Positions 31,133 to 42,169 of a stretch of DNA of 64,000 nt are shown in pieces; the stretch's first letter is position 1; the number at the start of each line of letters is the position of its first letter. Below the pieces are notes generated by a model. The model made no database searches and had not been told where the DNA came from. It was given only the letters and a program-made list of their open reading frames with translations. A program made the position numbers and the translations under genes. This stretch comes from Photobacterium profundum (GTDB lineage Bacteria > Pseudomonadota > Gammaproteobacteria > Enterobacterales > Vibrionaceae), in assembly GCF_003026285.1 (NCBI RefSeq), contig NZ_PYOD01000006.1, forward strand, positions 1 to 64,000, written 5' to 3'.

Positions 31133-32674
31133 ATGATGATGGCAGAATGGCTTAACGGTGGTGTACTGGCGATATTGGCTGCAATGTCCGGTGCAACTAT
31201 TGCGAGTGTGTTAACTGCAATCTGGATGAAAGGGCGCTTGCAACAACAGGCACAATTGTTCCAACAGCAGATTGATGCAGGTGTACAGTTGGCACAAAGC
31301 CGTGAACAGCAAATTCAAACGCAATTAACTGAACGAAATGATGAATTAGACGAACTGGATGTTGAGCGCGATCGCTTGACCAATGAATTACGCCAAATGC
31401 ACGGTCGTCTTGCTGGTGCATTAGAAAAAATGCGCCATTTCGAAGCGTTGAAAAATGAAAAACAATACTTTTCTGAACAACTGGAAAATGCACGAGCAGC
31501 CAATGCCGGGCTTGAAGGGGATTTGAGAGAACAAGAAGCGCGTCATTTTGAAGAACAAAAAGCTGCGGAAGAAAAAATTGCATTGCTCGTGAATGCAGAA
31601 GAGCGTTTACGGGTGCAATTTGAAAGTTTAGCTAACCGGCTGTTTGAACAGAAAACCCGAACGGTTGATGAGCAAAACAAACTCAGCATGGAATCGATTC
31701 TAAGCCCATTAAAAGCACAGCTTGAAGGCTTTAAGAAACAAGTGAATGATAACTTTAGCCAAGAATCACGTGAACGCCACACCTTAGTGCATGAAATTAA
31801 TAACCTTAAACATTTGAATGAACAAATGGCACAAGAAGCCGTTAACTTGACTCAAGCGTTAAAAGGGGACAATAAAGCGCAGGGTAATTGGGGTGAAGTA
31901 GTACTGGCACGGGTGCTGAGTGAATCCGGTTTACGAGAAGGGCACGAATACCAAACGCAAGTCAGCTTAGAAAATGAAGAAGGAAAACGCTATCAGCCCG
32001 ATGTAGTGGTGCATTTGCCGCAAGATAAAGATGTGGTGGTAGACGCTAAAATGTCACTGGTCGCGTACGAACGCTTCTTTAATGCCGACACAATTGCAGA
32101 ACAAGAGTTGGCGCTAAGTGAGCACGCTGCTTCGTTACGAGCGCACATGCGTGGATTAAGCCGTAAAGATTATCATCAGCTTCATGGGCTACATAGCCTC
32201 GATTATGTCTTGATGTTTATACCAGTAGAGCCTGCATTCCAAGCTGCTATAGAGACTGACCCAAGCTTGATCCGAGATGCAATGGATTTGAACATTATGC
32301 TGGTGAGCCCGACAACATTGCTGGTGGCGCTACGTACGATAAACAACTTATGGCGCAATGACCGTCAAAATCAAAATGCCAAACAAATTGCTGAACGTGC
32401 CAGTAAGTTATACGACAAATTACGTTTGTTTGTGAGCGATATGGAAACAGTAGGCGTATCACTTGATAAGGCGAACCAAAGTTATCAAGGGGCAATGAAT
32501 AAATTGACCTTAGGGCGAGGCAATGTGATTCGCCAAGCGGAAGGATTTAAACAGCTTGGGGTTGAAGTTAAGCGTGATATAAACCCAATATTGGTAGAAA
32601 AAGCGCAATCTACCTTGAATGAACTACCCGAAAGAGGTAATTCAGAGCGCTCAGAAGTAAATGATTTGTCGTAG
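31133..32674 (+). CDS. rmuC: DNA recombination protein RmuC
   Basis: A 513-aa protein: an N-terminal membrane segment (about residues 10-28, VLAILAAMSGATIASVLTAIW), a long coiled coil rich in Gln and Glu (about 35-190), then the RmuC nuclease-like domain with GNWGEVVLARVLSESGLREG and the PD-(D/E)XK-like core YQPDVVVHLPQDKDVVVDAKMSL. In E. coli RmuC limits inversions at short inverted repeats. Three ATG codons lie in tandem at the start, so the exact initiation residue may vary by two. A LexA-like box upstream suggests SOS control. Confidence 0.94.
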   Translation: MMMAEWLNGGVLAILAAMSGATIASVLTAIWMKGRLQQQAQLFQQQIDAGVQLAQSREQQIQTQLTERNDELDELDVERDRLTNELRQMHGRLAGALEKMRHFEALKNEKQYFSEQLENARAANAGLEGDLREQEARHFEEQKAAEEKIALLVNAEERLRVQFESLANRLFEQKTRTVDEQNKLSMESILSPLKAQLEGFKKQVNDNFSQESRERHTLVHEINNLKHLNEQMAQEAVNLTQALKGDNKAQGNWGEVVLARVLSESGLREGHEYQTQVSLENEEGKRYQPDVVVHLPQDKDVVVDAKMSLVAYERFFNADTIAEQELALSEHAASLRAHMRGLSRKDYHQLHGLHSLDYVLMFIPVEPAFQAAIETDPSLIRDAMDLNIMLVSPTTLLVALRTINNLWRNDRQNQNAKQIAERASKLYDKLRLFVSDMETVGVSLDKANQSYQGAMNKLTLGRGNVIRQAEGFKQLGVEVKRDINPILVEKAQSTLNELPERGNSERSEVNDLS

Positions 32675-32749
32675 TGCTTTGAGCAAAGCTCAAGCATCAA
32701 GTACACTACGCTGGTTATTTACACAAATTATAAGCATAACGGATGTAGC

Positions 32750-33505
32750 ATGACGGACACCACACAAGATACGACTCATTTCGGCTATCGAACCGTAGCC
32801 AAGGACGAAAAAGTGAATTTAGTCGCGGATGTATTCCACTCCGTTGCCGCTAAATACGACATTATGAATGATATGATGTCGCTAGGTATTCACCGAGTAT
32901 GGAAGCGTTTTACTATTGACTGTAGTGGTGTGCGCCGTGGTAATCGCGTGTTGGATTTAGGCGGTGGTACGGGTGATTTAACCGCTAAATTCTCACGTAT
33001 TGTTGGGGATGAGGGTCAAGTTATCTTGGCTGACATCAATAATTCAATGCTGAAGGTTGGTCGCAGTAAATTACGTGATTCTGGCATTGTTGGTAACGTA
33101 GGTTACGTACAAGCGAATGCAGAAGAGCTGCCTTTTCCTGATGACTACTTCGATTGCATCACTATCAGCTTCTGCTTACGTAATGTGACCGATAAAGAGA
33201 AAGCATTACGTTCGATGTATCGTGTGCTGAAGCCCGGTGGTCGTTTGTTAGTGTTAGAGTTCTCTAAACCTATTGTTGAGCCTTTATCTAAAGTTTACGA
33301 TGCGTATTCGTTCCACTTGTTACCTAAAATGGGTGAGCTGATTGCTAACGATGCAGAAAGCTATCGTTACCTCGCTGAATCTATCCGTATGCATCCGAAT
33401 CAAGAAACCTTAAAAGGTATGATGGATGATGCAGGTTTTGAGCAAACCAACTATTACAACCTAACCGGTGGTATTGTTGCGCTGCATCGTGGTTTTAAGT
33501 TCTGA
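32750..33505 (+). CDS. ubiE: Ubiquinone/menaquinone C-methyltransferase UbiE
   Basis: A 251-aa SAM-dependent methyltransferase, identical in length to E. coli UbiE. It shows [23 protein letters not shown] near the start, the SAM loop [13 protein letters not shown] near residue 68, and the UbiE signature [17 protein letters not shown]. It C-methylates the quinone ring in both ubiquinone and menaquinone pathways. It is first of ubiE-ubiJ-ubiB, with ubiJ starting 7 bp after its stop. Confidence 0.98.
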   Translation: MTDTTQDTTHFGYRTVAKDEKVNLVADVFHSVAAKYDIMNDMMSLGIHRVWKRFTIDCSGVRRGNRVLDLGGGTGDLTAKFSRIVGDEGQVILADINNSMLKVGRSKLRDSGIVGNVGYVQANAEELPFPDDYFDCITISFCLRNVTDKEKALRSMYRVLKPGGRLLVLEFSKPIVEPLSKVYDAYSFHLLPKMGELIANDAESYRYLAESIRMHPNQETLKGMMDDAGFEQTNYYNLTGGIVALHRGFKF

Positions 33506-33512
33506 GGACTGT

Positions 33513-34124
33513 ATGTCATTTGATGCTTTGGTCACTGGCGCGGTAGAAACCTCGCTTAACACGCTATTGAAAGACGATGCTGAAAGCCAGCGTCGTTTAG
33601 CGCGTTTACGCGGAAAAATTATTAGCGTAACGATTAATGAATTTGGTAAACAACTGATTTTTATATTTAGTCAGCAAATTGATGTGTTGGCTGTTTATGA
33701 AGGTGATGTTGATTGTCAATTAGCGCTTAACCTAACTGTGCTCTCTGAATTGCGTCAGCAGGCGAATCTGACCCAACTGATTAAAGCCGATAAGCTTTCA
33801 TTAGAAGGTGATATTCAATTAGCTCAGCAATTTTCTGCGCTGCTTAGTGGTCTAAAACCTGATGTTGAAGAAAAGCTGTCTCAATATACCGGTGATGTCG
33901 TTGCACACACTGTTGTTAGTGGATTGAAAAACAGTGCGCGTTTTATTCAGCGCGGTGTTGAACGTCGTCAGCGTGACTTAGCGGAAATCATTACCGAAGA
34001 GTGGAAGCTAGCACCACAAGCCTTGGAAATTGCCTATTTTGCTGATCAAGTGGATGATTTAAAATCAGACTCTTCACGCCTTGAAGCGCGATTTAATCAG
34101 TTATTAGAGCGCCATCAATCATGA
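33513..34124 (+). CDS. ubiJ: Ubiquinone biosynthesis accessory factor UbiJ
   Basis: A 203-aa protein with an N-terminal SCP2 lipid-binding fold (about 10-115) and a helical C-terminus. UbiJ binds isoprenoid quinone intermediates within the soluble Ubi metabolon and partners UbiK, also encoded in this window. The ATG at 33513 follows TGAGGAC; a longer frame starting in ubiE is spurious. Its stop overlaps the ubiB start by four bases (ATGA), implying coupled translation. Confidence 0.95.
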   Translation: MSFDALVTGAVETSLNTLLKDDAESQRRLARLRGKIISVTINEFGKQLIFIFSQQIDVLAVYEGDVDCQLALNLTVLSELRQQANLTQLIKADKLSLEGDIQLAQQFSALLSGLKPDVEEKLSQYTGDVVAHTVVSGLKNSARFIQRGVERRQRDLAEIITEEWKLAPQALEIAYFADQVDDLKSDSSRLEARFNQLLERHQS

Positions 34125-35758
34125 TCACGCCATCTGAATTTAAGCGTCTTTATAAAATTATTGAAGTCCAATTACGGTATGGGCTCGATGACTTTCTGCC
34201 AGAAGACCCGCGAACGAAAATGCCAAAAATGGTGCGTAAGTCATTATTTTGGATTAAAAATCAGCATCCAGAAAAATCACTAGGTGAACGTCTACGTTTA
34301 GCCTTACAAGAACTTGGACCGGTATGGATCAAGTTCGGGCAAATGATGTCGACCCGTCGTGATCTTTTCCCGCCGCATATCGCTGATCAGCTGGCTTTGC
34401 TACAAGATCAGGTTGAACCGTTTGATGGCAAGCTTGCTAAAGAACACATGGAGCTCTCTTTAGGTGGCCCTATTGAAACCTGGTTCGATGATTTTGATGA
34501 AACACCTCTTGCTTCAGCATCTATTGCTCAAGTACATACCGCGACATTGAAAGAAAATGGGCGCGAAGTGGTGTTGAAAGTTATTCGCCCCGACATTCTT
34601 CCTGTTATACAAGCTGACATCAAACTGATGTATCGTATGGCACATATCGTTGCGCGTTTATTGCCAGAAGCTCGTTTATTACGCCCTGTTGAAGTAGTGC
34701 GTGAGTATGAAAAAACGTTGCTTGATGAACTGAATATGATGCGGGAAGCGGCGAACAGCATCCAGTTGCGTCGTAATTTTGAAGACAGCGATACCTTGTA
34801 TGTACCAGAGATGTTCACTGACTACAGCAGTACCAATTTATTGGTGATGGAACGTATCTATGGTATTCAAGTTTCAGATATTGATGCGTTGATTGCGAAT
34901 GGCACCAACATGAAGCTGTTATCCGAAAATGCGGTTAATATCTTCTTTACTCAAGTTTTTCGTGATAGCTTCTTTCATGCAGACATGCATCCTGGGAATA
35001 TTTTTGTTTCTTACGAAAACCCAGAAACACCGCAGTGGATTGCATTAGATTGCGGCATTGTGGGTACCTTAAACCGTGAAGATAAACGTTACTTAGCGGA
35101 AAACCTATTAGCGTTTTTTCATCGCGATTACCGCAAGGTCGCTGAATTACATGTGGATTCAGGTTGGGTACCGCAAGATACTAATATTGACGAATTTGAG
35201 TTTGCAATTCGTACAGTATGTGAGCCTATTTTTGAGAAGCCGTTATGTGACATCTCATTTGGTCATGTACTATTGAATCTATTTAACACCGCGCGTCGCT
35301 TTGATATGGAAGTGCAACCGCAGCTTGTGTTATTACAGAAAACGTTATTATATGTTGAAGGGCTTGGACGTCAGCTGTACCCACAATTAGATTTATGGAC
35401 CACAGCAAAGCCTTTCCTTGAAGATTGGATGTCTCGCCAAGTGGGCCCGCAGGCCATTGTTGAGGCAGTGAAAAGCAAAGCGCCTTTCTGGGCTGAAAAG
35501 CTACCGGAATTGCCAGAATTACTTTACGACAGTTTGCGCCAAGGCAAGGTAATGAATCAGCGAATCGATAAACTCTATGACAACTTCATGGAGAGTCGAC
35601 GCTATCAAGGGCTTGCCCGGTTCTATTTTGGTATCGGCGCGACTCTATTGGTATGTTCTGCCATACTTTTTAGTAACCATGTTGAAACGATTCCTGCAGC
35701 GTCTGCTGCAATGGGCGTCACGTTCTGGTTACTTGGTTGGCGAGCTTGCCGTAAATAG
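34121..35758 (+). CDS. ubiB: Ubiquinone biosynthesis protein UbiB (ABC1/ADCK kinase-like)
   Basis: A 545-aa atypical kinase-like protein (E. coli UbiB is 546 aa). It carries the KxGQ motif ([16 protein letters not shown]), the Ala-rich loop [11 protein letters not shown] in place of a glycine loop, VVLKVIRP, and the catalytic-loop-like [14 protein letters not shown]. Two C-terminal membrane helices (about 500-540, [17 protein letters not shown] and [12 protein letters not shown]) anchor it. It supports early ubiquinone synthesis, probably by making lipid intermediates accessible. It closes the ubiEJB operon just before tat. Confidence 0.97.
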   Translation: MITPSEFKRLYKIIEVQLRYGLDDFLPEDPRTKMPKMVRKSLFWIKNQHPEKSLGERLRLALQELGPVWIKFGQMMSTRRDLFPPHIADQLALLQDQVEPFDGKLAKEHMELSLGGPIETWFDDFDETPLASASIAQVHTATLKENGREVVLKVIRPDILPVIQADIKLMYRMAHIVARLLPEARLLRPVEVVREYEKTLLDELNMMREAANSIQLRRNFEDSDTLYVPEMFTDYSSTNLLVMERIYGIQVSDIDALIANGTNMKLLSENAVNIFFTQVFRDSFFHADMHPGNIFVSYENPETPQWIALDCGIVGTLNREDKRYLAENLLAFFHRDYRKVAELHVDSGWVPQDTNIDEFEFAIRTVCEPIFEKPLCDISFGHVLLNLFNTARRFDMEVQPQLVLLQKTLLYVEGLGRQLYPQLDLWTTAKPFLEDWMSRQVGPQAIVEAVKSKAPFWAEKLPELPELLYDSLRQGKVMNQRIDKLYDNFMESRRYQGLARFYFGIGATLLVCSAILFSNHVETIPAASAAMGVTFWLLGWRACRK

Positions 35759-35841
35759 CGGTAAAGTAAGCGACAATATATACATTCACAGTTTCAACAT
35801 AACATTAGTCATTAACCACAAAGAGCTGAGGTAAAACAAGC

Positions 35842-36102
35842 ATGGGTGGTATCAGTATCTGGCAGTTGCTAATTATTGCACTGATCATTGTTCTTTTATT
35901 CGGAACAAAGAAATTACGTTCTCTTGGTGGTGATCTTGGGTCGGCCGTAAAAGGTTTCAAAAAAGCGATTGGTGATGAAGATCCAACCGTGAAAAAAGAC
36001 AACACTGACGCCGACGCTGACTTCGAACAGAAAACACTGTCCAAAGAGCAGCAAAGTGAAGATCAGGTTCAAAAGAGCCAAAAAGACAAAGAGCAGGTTT
36101 AA
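35842..36102 (+). CDS. tatA: Sec-independent translocase subunit TatA
   Basis: An 86-aa protein with the N-terminal TM helix [19 protein letters not shown], the FGTKKL hinge, an amphipathic helix (residues about 25-42) and a charged, disordered tail. TatA oligomerises to form the conduit for folded, twin-arginine proteins. tatB begins 3 bp after its stop. Confidence 0.96.
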   Translation: MGGISIWQLLIIALIIVLLFGTKKLRSLGGDLGSAVKGFKKAIGDEDPTVKKDNTDADADFEQKTLSKEQQSEDQVQKSQKDKEQV

Positions 36103-36105
36103 CGC

Positions 36106-36444
36106 GTGTTTGATATAGGGTTCTGGGAGTTAATACTGATCTCTGTGGTGGGATTGGTAGTACTGGGGCCAGAGCGTCTACCTGTCGCGATACGTAGTGT
36201 TTCGCGCTGGGTTGGCGCCGCTCGCAATATGGCGAATTCGGTGAAAGATGAACTGTCGCAAGAACTGAAAATTCAGGAACTGCAAGAAAATCTTAAAAAA
36301 GCCGAACAAATGGGAATGAAAGATTTATCGCCAGAGTTGCGTGAATCGGTTGAAGAATTGAAGCAAGCAGCTTCAGATGTTCAACGTCCCTATGCTGAAA
36401 AAAGCGAGTCAACCTCAACAACGACTTCTCAAAAGCAGGAATAA
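36106..36444 (+). CDS. tatB: Sec-independent translocase subunit TatB
   Basis: A 112-aa protein starting at GTG (36106): a TM helix [25 protein letters not shown] with the Glu and the GPERLP hinge diagnostic of TatB, then a long amphipathic helix and a variable tail ending TTTSQKQE. It forms the substrate-receptor complex with TatC. The GTG start and 3-bp gap suggest expression coupled to tatA at a lower level. Confidence 0.95.
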   Translation: MFDIGFWELILISVVGLVVLGPERLPVAIRSVSRWVGAARNMANSVKDELSQELKIQELQENLKKAEQMGMKDLSPELRESVEELKQAASDVQRPYAEKSESTSTTTSQKQE

Positions 36445-36455
36445 ATTACATCACT

Positions 36456-37217
36456 ATGTCGACAGTAGAAGAAACGCAGCCATTGTTTAGCCATTTAGTT
36501 GAGCTACGTAATCGCCTATTGCGTTCTATCTTGAGTGTCTTGGTGGTTTTTCTTGGTCTAGTTTGGTTTGCAAACGACATCTATGCTTTCATGGCTGCAC
36601 CTTTGGTAGAGCGTTTACCTGAAGGGGCAACGATGATTGCAACGGATGTTGCTTCGCCTTTCTTTACACCAATAAAACTCACATTGGTCACTTCAGTATT
36701 TGTTGCTGTACCTATGATTTTATATCAGGTATGGGGCTTTGTTGCGCCAGGTCTGTATAAGCATGAGCGTAAGCTAATCATGCCGTTATTGTTCTCCAGC
36801 TCTTTGTTGTTTTACGGTGGCGTATCATTTGCGTATTTCGTTGTTTTCCCGTTAGTGTTCAGTTTCTTTACGGGAATTGCGCCAGAAGGGGTACAGGTTG
36901 CAACCGACATTGCCAGTTATCTTGATTTTGTCTTAGCGTTATTTATGGCGTTTGGGATTGCATTCGAGATACCTGTAGCCATCATTCTTTTATGCTGGAC
37001 GGGGGCAACAGACCCAGAAAGTTTAAAGACAAAGCGACCATATATTGTTGTGGCTGCGTTTGTTGTTGGAATGATGCTGACTCCGCCAGATATTATTTCT
37101 CAGACATTACTCGCTATACCAATGTGTATATTGTTTGAAGTAGGCTTATTCTTCTCACGTTTCTATGTTCGAGACCAAGAAGAAGATGACGATATTGAGC
37201 AAAGCGAAGAACAGTAA
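36456..37217 (+). CDS. tatC: Sec-independent translocase subunit TatC
   Basis: A 253-aa inner-membrane protein with six TM segments. The N-terminal cytoplasmic region [17 protein letters not shown] contains the conserved HLxELRxRL motif that reads the twin-arginine signal; Glu in [12 protein letters not shown] is the conserved TM4 residue. The tail is strongly acidic ([13 protein letters not shown]). It is the last gene of tatABC. Confidence 0.97.
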   Translation: MSTVEETQPLFSHLVELRNRLLRSILSVLVVFLGLVWFANDIYAFMAAPLVERLPEGATMIATDVASPFFTPIKLTLVTSVFVAVPMILYQVWGFVAPGLYKHERKLIMPLLFSSSLLFYGGVSFAYFVVFPLVFSFFTGIAPEGVQVATDIASYLDFVLALFMAFGIAFEIPVAIILLCWTGATDPESLKTKRPYIVVAAFVVGMMLTPPDIISQTLLAIPMCILFEVGLFFSRFYVRDQEEDDDIEQSEEQ

Positions 37218-37231
37218 TCTGTTGTGATAAT

Positions 37232-37258
37232 AAAAACCGGTGATGAGCCGGTTTTTTT
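37232..37258 (+). terminator. Terminator of tatABC
   Basis: AAAAACCGG / CCGGTTTTTTT with a 7-nt loop, 15 bp after tatC. Confidence 0.88.
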
Positions 37259-37299
37259 GTTTGTATTGATTAGGATTATTGAATTTATTAGGTTTTAAA

Positions 37300-38097
37300 A
37301 TGATAGATATTGGCGTTAACCTAACGAACAGCCGTTTTGATAAAGATCGTGACGATGTGATTATTCGTGCTAAAGAAGCGGGCGTTACCGGCTTAATCTT
37401 AACGGGCACCAGTATTGAAGAAAGCCAGCAAGCACAAAAAATGGCGCAGCGGTGGCCGCAATATTGTTACAGTACCGCGGGGGTTCACCCGCATGATGCC
37501 AAGTCTGTTGAAGATTTAACGCTTCCTCATATTCGTGCTTTAGCTGCAAAGCCTGAAGTGGTGGCTATTGGAGAGTGTGGGCTCGATTTTAATCGTGATT
37601 TTTCGCCTAGGCCGCAACAAGAAGTAGTATTTGAAGCTCAGTTAGCGTTAGCAGCAGAATTGAACCTGCCTGTTTTTATGCATTGCCGTGATGCGCATGA
37701 GCGCTTTATCGACATACTAAGACCATGGCGAGCTAAATTACCTGCGGCAGTCTTACATTGCTTTACAGGCAGTGAGCAAGAGCTAAAAGAGTGTTTGGAT
37801 CTTGATTTGCATATCGGTATTACAGGCTGGGTGTGCGACGAGCGTCGTGGCACTGAATTGCGTGATATTGTGCATTTGATACCTGATAATCGTTTGATGA
37901 TTGAAACGGATTGCCCATATCTGTTACCACGTGATTACCGACCAAAACCAAAATCTAGTCGTAATGAACCGCAATATTTACCCCATATTGCCAGTGTTAT
38001 AGCGCAGTGTCGTCAGCAAGAAACTGCTGAAGTAGTGCGAAATTCGCGTGCGACAACGCAGGCGTTTTTTGTGATCAGACCTCCCGAAACTTTATGA
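37300..38097 (+). CDS. tatD: TatD-family metal-dependent deoxyribonuclease
   Basis: A 265-aa TIM-barrel hydrolase. Metal-binding stretches are [56 protein letters not shown] and [12 protein letters not shown]. coli TatD is a 3'-5' exonuclease used in DNA repair and is not part of the Tat machinery despite gene position. A TTG 21 bp upstream is in frame, but the ATG at 37300 gives the family N-terminus. The tatC terminator lies between, so it may have its own promoter. Confidence 0.95.
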   Translation: MIDIGVNLTNSRFDKDRDDVIIRAKEAGVTGLILTGTSIEESQQAQKMAQRWPQYCYSTAGVHPHDAKSVEDLTLPHIRALAAKPEVVAIGECGLDFNRDFSPRPQQEVVFEAQLALAAELNLPVFMHCRDAHERFIDILRPWRAKLPAAVLHCFTGSEQELKECLDLDLHIGITGWVCDERRGTELRDIVHLIPDNRLMIETDCPYLLPRDYRPKPKSSRNEPQYLPHIASVIAQCRQQETAEVVRNSRATTQAFFVIRPPETL

Positions 38098-38118
38098 GGG
38101 TGGTATTATCGAATTAAG

Positions 38119-38148
38119 ATAATAATGCCATGGCATTCGCATTATTAT
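38119..38148. repeat. Inverted repeat in the tatD-hemB interval
   Basis: Perfect 10-bp arms ATAATAATGC / GCATTATTAT with a 10-nt centre that itself contains GCCATGGC. No T run follows. A second looser dyad ATACCA...TGGTAT lies about 10-40 bp further on, before the hemB start. Role unknown. Confidence 0.6.
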
Positions 38149-38192
38149 AGGCTTATACCAGTCTAGACGTTTATCCAGAGTGGTATTAATAA

Positions 38193-39275
<1,083 letters not shown>

Positions 39276-39308
39276 TAACTGATACTTCTTGCTATAGCTG
39301 AATCTTGA

Positions 39309-39355
39309 AAAGAGGCGAGATACTCAATGTTAACGAGTATTTCGCTTCTTTTTTT
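39309..39355 (+). terminator. Terminator of hemB
   Basis: A 15-bp stem AGAGGCGAGATACTC / GAGTATTTCGCTTCT with one G-T pair and a 9-nt loop, followed by seven Ts. Confidence 0.92.
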
Positions 39356-39376
39356 ATGCGAGGTTTGGATTATTGG

Positions 39377-40252
39377 TTATGCGATTCTAGTTTGCTCGAC
39401 TTTGCGCTTAACCCACGTTTCATTGAACCACAATGAAAATAGAATTATAACGCCACCAATAATTAAGCGAGAGTAATCGACATCTCGATTCCAGATCACT
39501 AGGTTTACGATTAATCCCGCAGGCACTAGAGCGTTGTTCATAATGGCTAACGCACCCGCATTCACCATCGTTGCCCCTTTATTCCAGATGAAATAACCCA
39601 GACCAGAAGCAATCGTACCTAAGTACACTAAAATGCCCCATTGGGTACTGGTTGTTGGTAACTTATCGATATTACCGAACAATAAAAACATCGGTAATGC
39701 GACACAAATAGCGCCTAAATAAAACAAACCAAATACCGTATGTTGTGGTAGATCCGCCTGCTCTTGCTCCATGATATGTTTATAGCCAACTTGTCCGATA
39801 GCGAAGCATAAATTAGCCCCCTGCACGATAAAGAACCCAAGAATAAAGTTCTCATTGATCCCTTCAAACTTAATTACCGCAGCCCCAACCACCGCGATAA
39901 CCGCGGTCAGTAGATACCACGCTGAAAATTGTTTATGTAGCAGATCGTAAATCAAGGTGACGTAAATGGGGGTGAAAATAGTAAACAATAATACTTCAGG
40001 AACGGTTAAATATAAGAAAGATTGGTAATAGAAGCAGTACATAATGCCGAGCTGAAAAGCTCCGACAATCATCAGTTTAATGGCTAGTTTAGCGTGTAAG
40101 TTTTTCTTTCTTAAAAAGGGAAGAAAAACTAAACCGGCAAGTAAGACACGCGTGAGCACAGAGAACCATGCATCAACCTGACCGGCTAAATACACACCGA
40201 TCAAGCTAAATGAAAATGCCCATAACAGGGTGATTGCTGATAAATATCCCAT
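39377..40252 (-). CDS. EamA/DMT-family transporter (amino acid/amine type)
   Basis: A 291-aa inner-membrane protein with ten predicted segments and two EamA repeats, starting MGYLSAITLLWAFSFSLIGVYLAG. The first repeat contains YCFYYQSFLYLTVPEVLLFTIFTPIYVTL and the second GTIASGLGYFIWNKGATMVNAG, both typical of the drug/metabolite superfamily. It has a different sequence from the EamA protein at 30.0 kb. Substrate unknown. The Shine-Dalgarno is weak. Confidence 0.86.
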   Translation of the reverse strand: MGYLSAITLLWAFSFSLIGVYLAGQVDAWFSVLTRVLLAGLVFLPFLRKKNLHAKLAIKLMIVGAFQLGIMYCFYYQSFLYLTVPEVLLFTIFTPIYVTLIYDLLHKQFSAWYLLTAVIAVVGAAVIKFEGINENFILGFFIVQGANLCFAIGQVGYKHIMEQEQADLPQHTVFGLFYLGAICVALPMFLLFGNIDKLPTTSTQWGILVYLGTIASGLGYFIWNKGATMVNAGALAIMNNALVPAGLIVNLVIWNRDVDYSRLIIGGVIILFSLWFNETWVKRKVEQTRIA

Positions 40253-40371
40253 TTTTTATTTAATTTATTATCCATAGATGGCGACAGTCTAACCGAAATG
40301 ATTCCGTTGAAATATGGATAAAAGGTAGGGGAATAGTTTAAACCACGGTTTGAGAACCAAACCATAAAGAT

Positions 40372-40402
40372 ACAACGGCGTTGATTGTATCAAGCGCCGT
40401 TG
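40372..40402 (-). terminator. Hairpin downstream of uspA
   Basis: ACAACGGCG-TTGAT-TGT-ATCAA-(G)-CGCCGTTGT forms a long stem with one bulged G, 38 bp beyond the uspA stop. On the minus strand it is followed by ATCTTTATGG, a poor T tract, so termination is likely but not certain. Confidence 0.6.
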
Positions 40403-40439
40403 TTGATATATTCAGGAAAACCGATCAACAGGATAGATT

Positions 40440-40862
40440 TTATTTTAAAGGCACCATCAATAAATCGACCGGAGTCGCATTCATCAATTGTTTGGTTGAA
40501 GAAAGGATCTTACTCCAAAAATCTTGGTGGTGACCGCATACCACTAACTCGATATCGAGATTATTGATGGCTTGGCAAATTTCATCACTAAAATCACCGC
40601 TGCCCACGAGGGTATGAGAAACCGGATAATTTGCTTTTTCTGCCAGTGCTTGGAGCTGCTTTTGTGCATCATCAAACATTTTAAATTGGGTATCAGAGAG
40701 GTTGATATCAATAAGACCAGTATAAAGTTCGGCATAATTGACATCAATATGGATCAAAGACAATTTGGCCTCTAGCTCTTTGGCGAGTGTCGCTGCTTTG
40801 TTGACTAGGATGAAACTGTCATCAGAGAGGTCGATTGCAACTAGAATGTGTTTATAAGCCAT
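40440..40862 (-). CDS. uspA: Universal stress protein A
   Basis: A 140-aa protein beginning MAYKHILVAIDLSDDSFILV, close to E. coli UspA (144 aa) over the whole length, ending TPVDLLMVPLK. It lacks the G-x2-G-x9-G-S/T ATP motif (LVVCGHHQDFWSKILSST), as UspA proper does. It is made under growth arrest and stress. AAGGAG precedes the ATG at 40860-40862; a GTG three codons upstream is less likely. It is divergent from ferritin and near uspB, a neighbourhood shared with Vibrio species. Confidence 0.93.
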   Translation of the reverse strand: MAYKHILVAIDLSDDSFILVNKAATLAKELEAKLSLIHIDVNYAELYTGLIDINLSDTQFKMFDDAQKQLQALAEKANYPVSHTLVGSGDFSDEICQAINNLDIELVVCGHHQDFWSKILSSTKQLMNATPVDLLMVPLK

Positions 40863-41114
40863 AACGTGCACTCCTTTATCGTGGTTTTAATCATGCTAGC
40901 ATTGAGTATGATTGAAAAATATCGGTTAGATCGCATCCTTTATAGGAAGATAGTGCGTTAATTAATTATTACAAAAGTAGTCTTTTTTTTAATCTTACCC
41001 GTATGTTATGGGATACTAATTGATAATTTCACTGCAATTGTGGGCATGAGTTGCAAACTCAATTGTGCACAGTGGCAATGTGTTGATTACACTTTAATAG
41101 ATAGGAGTTGTGTA

Positions 41115-41642
41115 ATGTTAGCTCAAGAGATGGTTGCAAAGCTGAACGAGCAAATTAATTTGGAGTTCTTTTCTTCAAATCTATACCTGCAAATGAGCGC
41201 GTGGTGTGAAGATAAGGGTTTCGAGGGGGCTGCTGAGTTCTTACGTTCACATGCAGTTGAAGAAATGGAACACATGCAGCGTTTGTTCACTTATGTGAGT
41301 GAAACGGGCTCTATGCCAATGTTGGGTGCAATTGCAGCACCAAAGCACGAGTTTGAATCTTTGGGCGCGGTATTTCGTGAAACATATGAACATGAACAAT
41401 TAATTACTCAGCAAATTAATAAGTTAGCTCATGTTGCATTCACGACCCAAGACTACTCTACCTTTAATTTTTTACAGTGGTATGTCTCAGAGCAGCATGA
41501 AGAAGAAAAGTTGTTTAAAGGCATTTTGGATAAGATTGAGTTAGTTGGCGAAGATGGCAAAGCTTTATTCTTTATTGATAAAGATCTTGCAGCAATGGCT
41601 AAGGCTGGCTCGACATCTGTAATGGATACAACGGCTGGTTAA
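41115..41642 (+). CDS. ftnA: Non-haem ferritin FtnA
   Basis: A 175-aa four-helix-bundle ferritin (E. coli FtnA is 165 aa). Ferroxidase-site residues are visible: Glu in [19 protein letters not shown], the ExxH of [10 protein letters not shown], Glu in [12 protein letters not shown] and [10 protein letters not shown] near residue 130. It oxidises and stores iron in a 24-subunit shell. The ATG at 41115 has AGGAG at 7 bp; the longer open frame is leader sequence. The C-terminal tail ([13 protein letters not shown]) is slightly extended. Confidence 0.96.
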   Translation: MLAQEMVAKLNEQINLEFFSSNLYLQMSAWCEDKGFEGAAEFLRSHAVEEMEHMQRLFTYVSETGSMPMLGAIAAPKHEFESLGAVFRETYEHEQLITQQINKLAHVAFTTQDYSTFNFLQWYVSEQHEEEKLFKGILDKIELVGEDGKALFFIDKDLAAMAKAGSTSVMDTTAG

Positions 41643-41714
41643 GTGTTTTAGGGGCGCAATTAAATCGCGCCCTCTCTTCCCCAGCCTATACTGATGTTGT
41701 TTGGGGGTTTTATT

Positions 41715-42056
41715 ATGAATATTAGTGGTGATGCATTTCTACTTGCACTCTTTTTGATAATGGTTGTGAATGTGTCTCGATATGTGAGTACCTTGCGTAC
41801 ATTGCTTCGAGTAATGCGAGATTGTGACCCGTTACTTTATCAACAAGTTGATGGTCGCGGTTTTTTCTCTTCTCAAGGCAATGTCAGTAAGCAAGTTCGT
41901 CTTTTTCACTACATTCGTAGTCAGCAATATCAGAATCATCATGATCCGTTATTCATGACTAAATGTGTGAAAGTTCGCAAGCTATTCATCCTTGCTAGTA
42001 CGTTTGTTATGGTTTTCTTTATCTCGATCTTTGCCGTCGCGTTTCTTGGTATCTAA
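41715..42056 (+). CDS. uspB: Universal stress protein B
   Basis: A 113-aa inner-membrane protein with two TM helices (about 5-25 and 88-112) flanking a conserved cytoplasmic loop: RYVSTLRTLLRVMRDCDPLL, QVDGRGFFSSQGNVSKQVRL and KVRKLFILAS. This matches UspB of E. coli (111 aa), a sigma-S-dependent stationary-phase protein whose loss causes ethanol sensitivity. It lies 72 bp after ftnA with a GC-rich hairpin (GGGCGC/GCGCCC, 41651-41671) between, so some cotranscription is possible. Confidence 0.92.
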   Translation: MNISGDAFLLALFLIMVVNVSRYVSTLRTLLRVMRDCDPLLYQQVDGRGFFSSQGNVSKQVRLFHYIRSQQYQNHHDPLFMTKCVKVRKLFILASTFVMVFFISIFAVAFLGI

Positions 42057-42169
42057 TGGCAAATTATGTCGTTATGTTTGTTCAGCGGTTTTTATTGATT
42101 GCTTATTGAAATTGAACCGCTTAGCTTTATGGCTCGTTTATTTTATCGACATATTGGCTAACGGTTTTT

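Noticed and set aside
40385..40567. 60-codon plus-strand frame overlapping the end of uspA
   Set aside because: It is antisense to uspA and its terminator hairpin, with no ribosome site or family resemblance.
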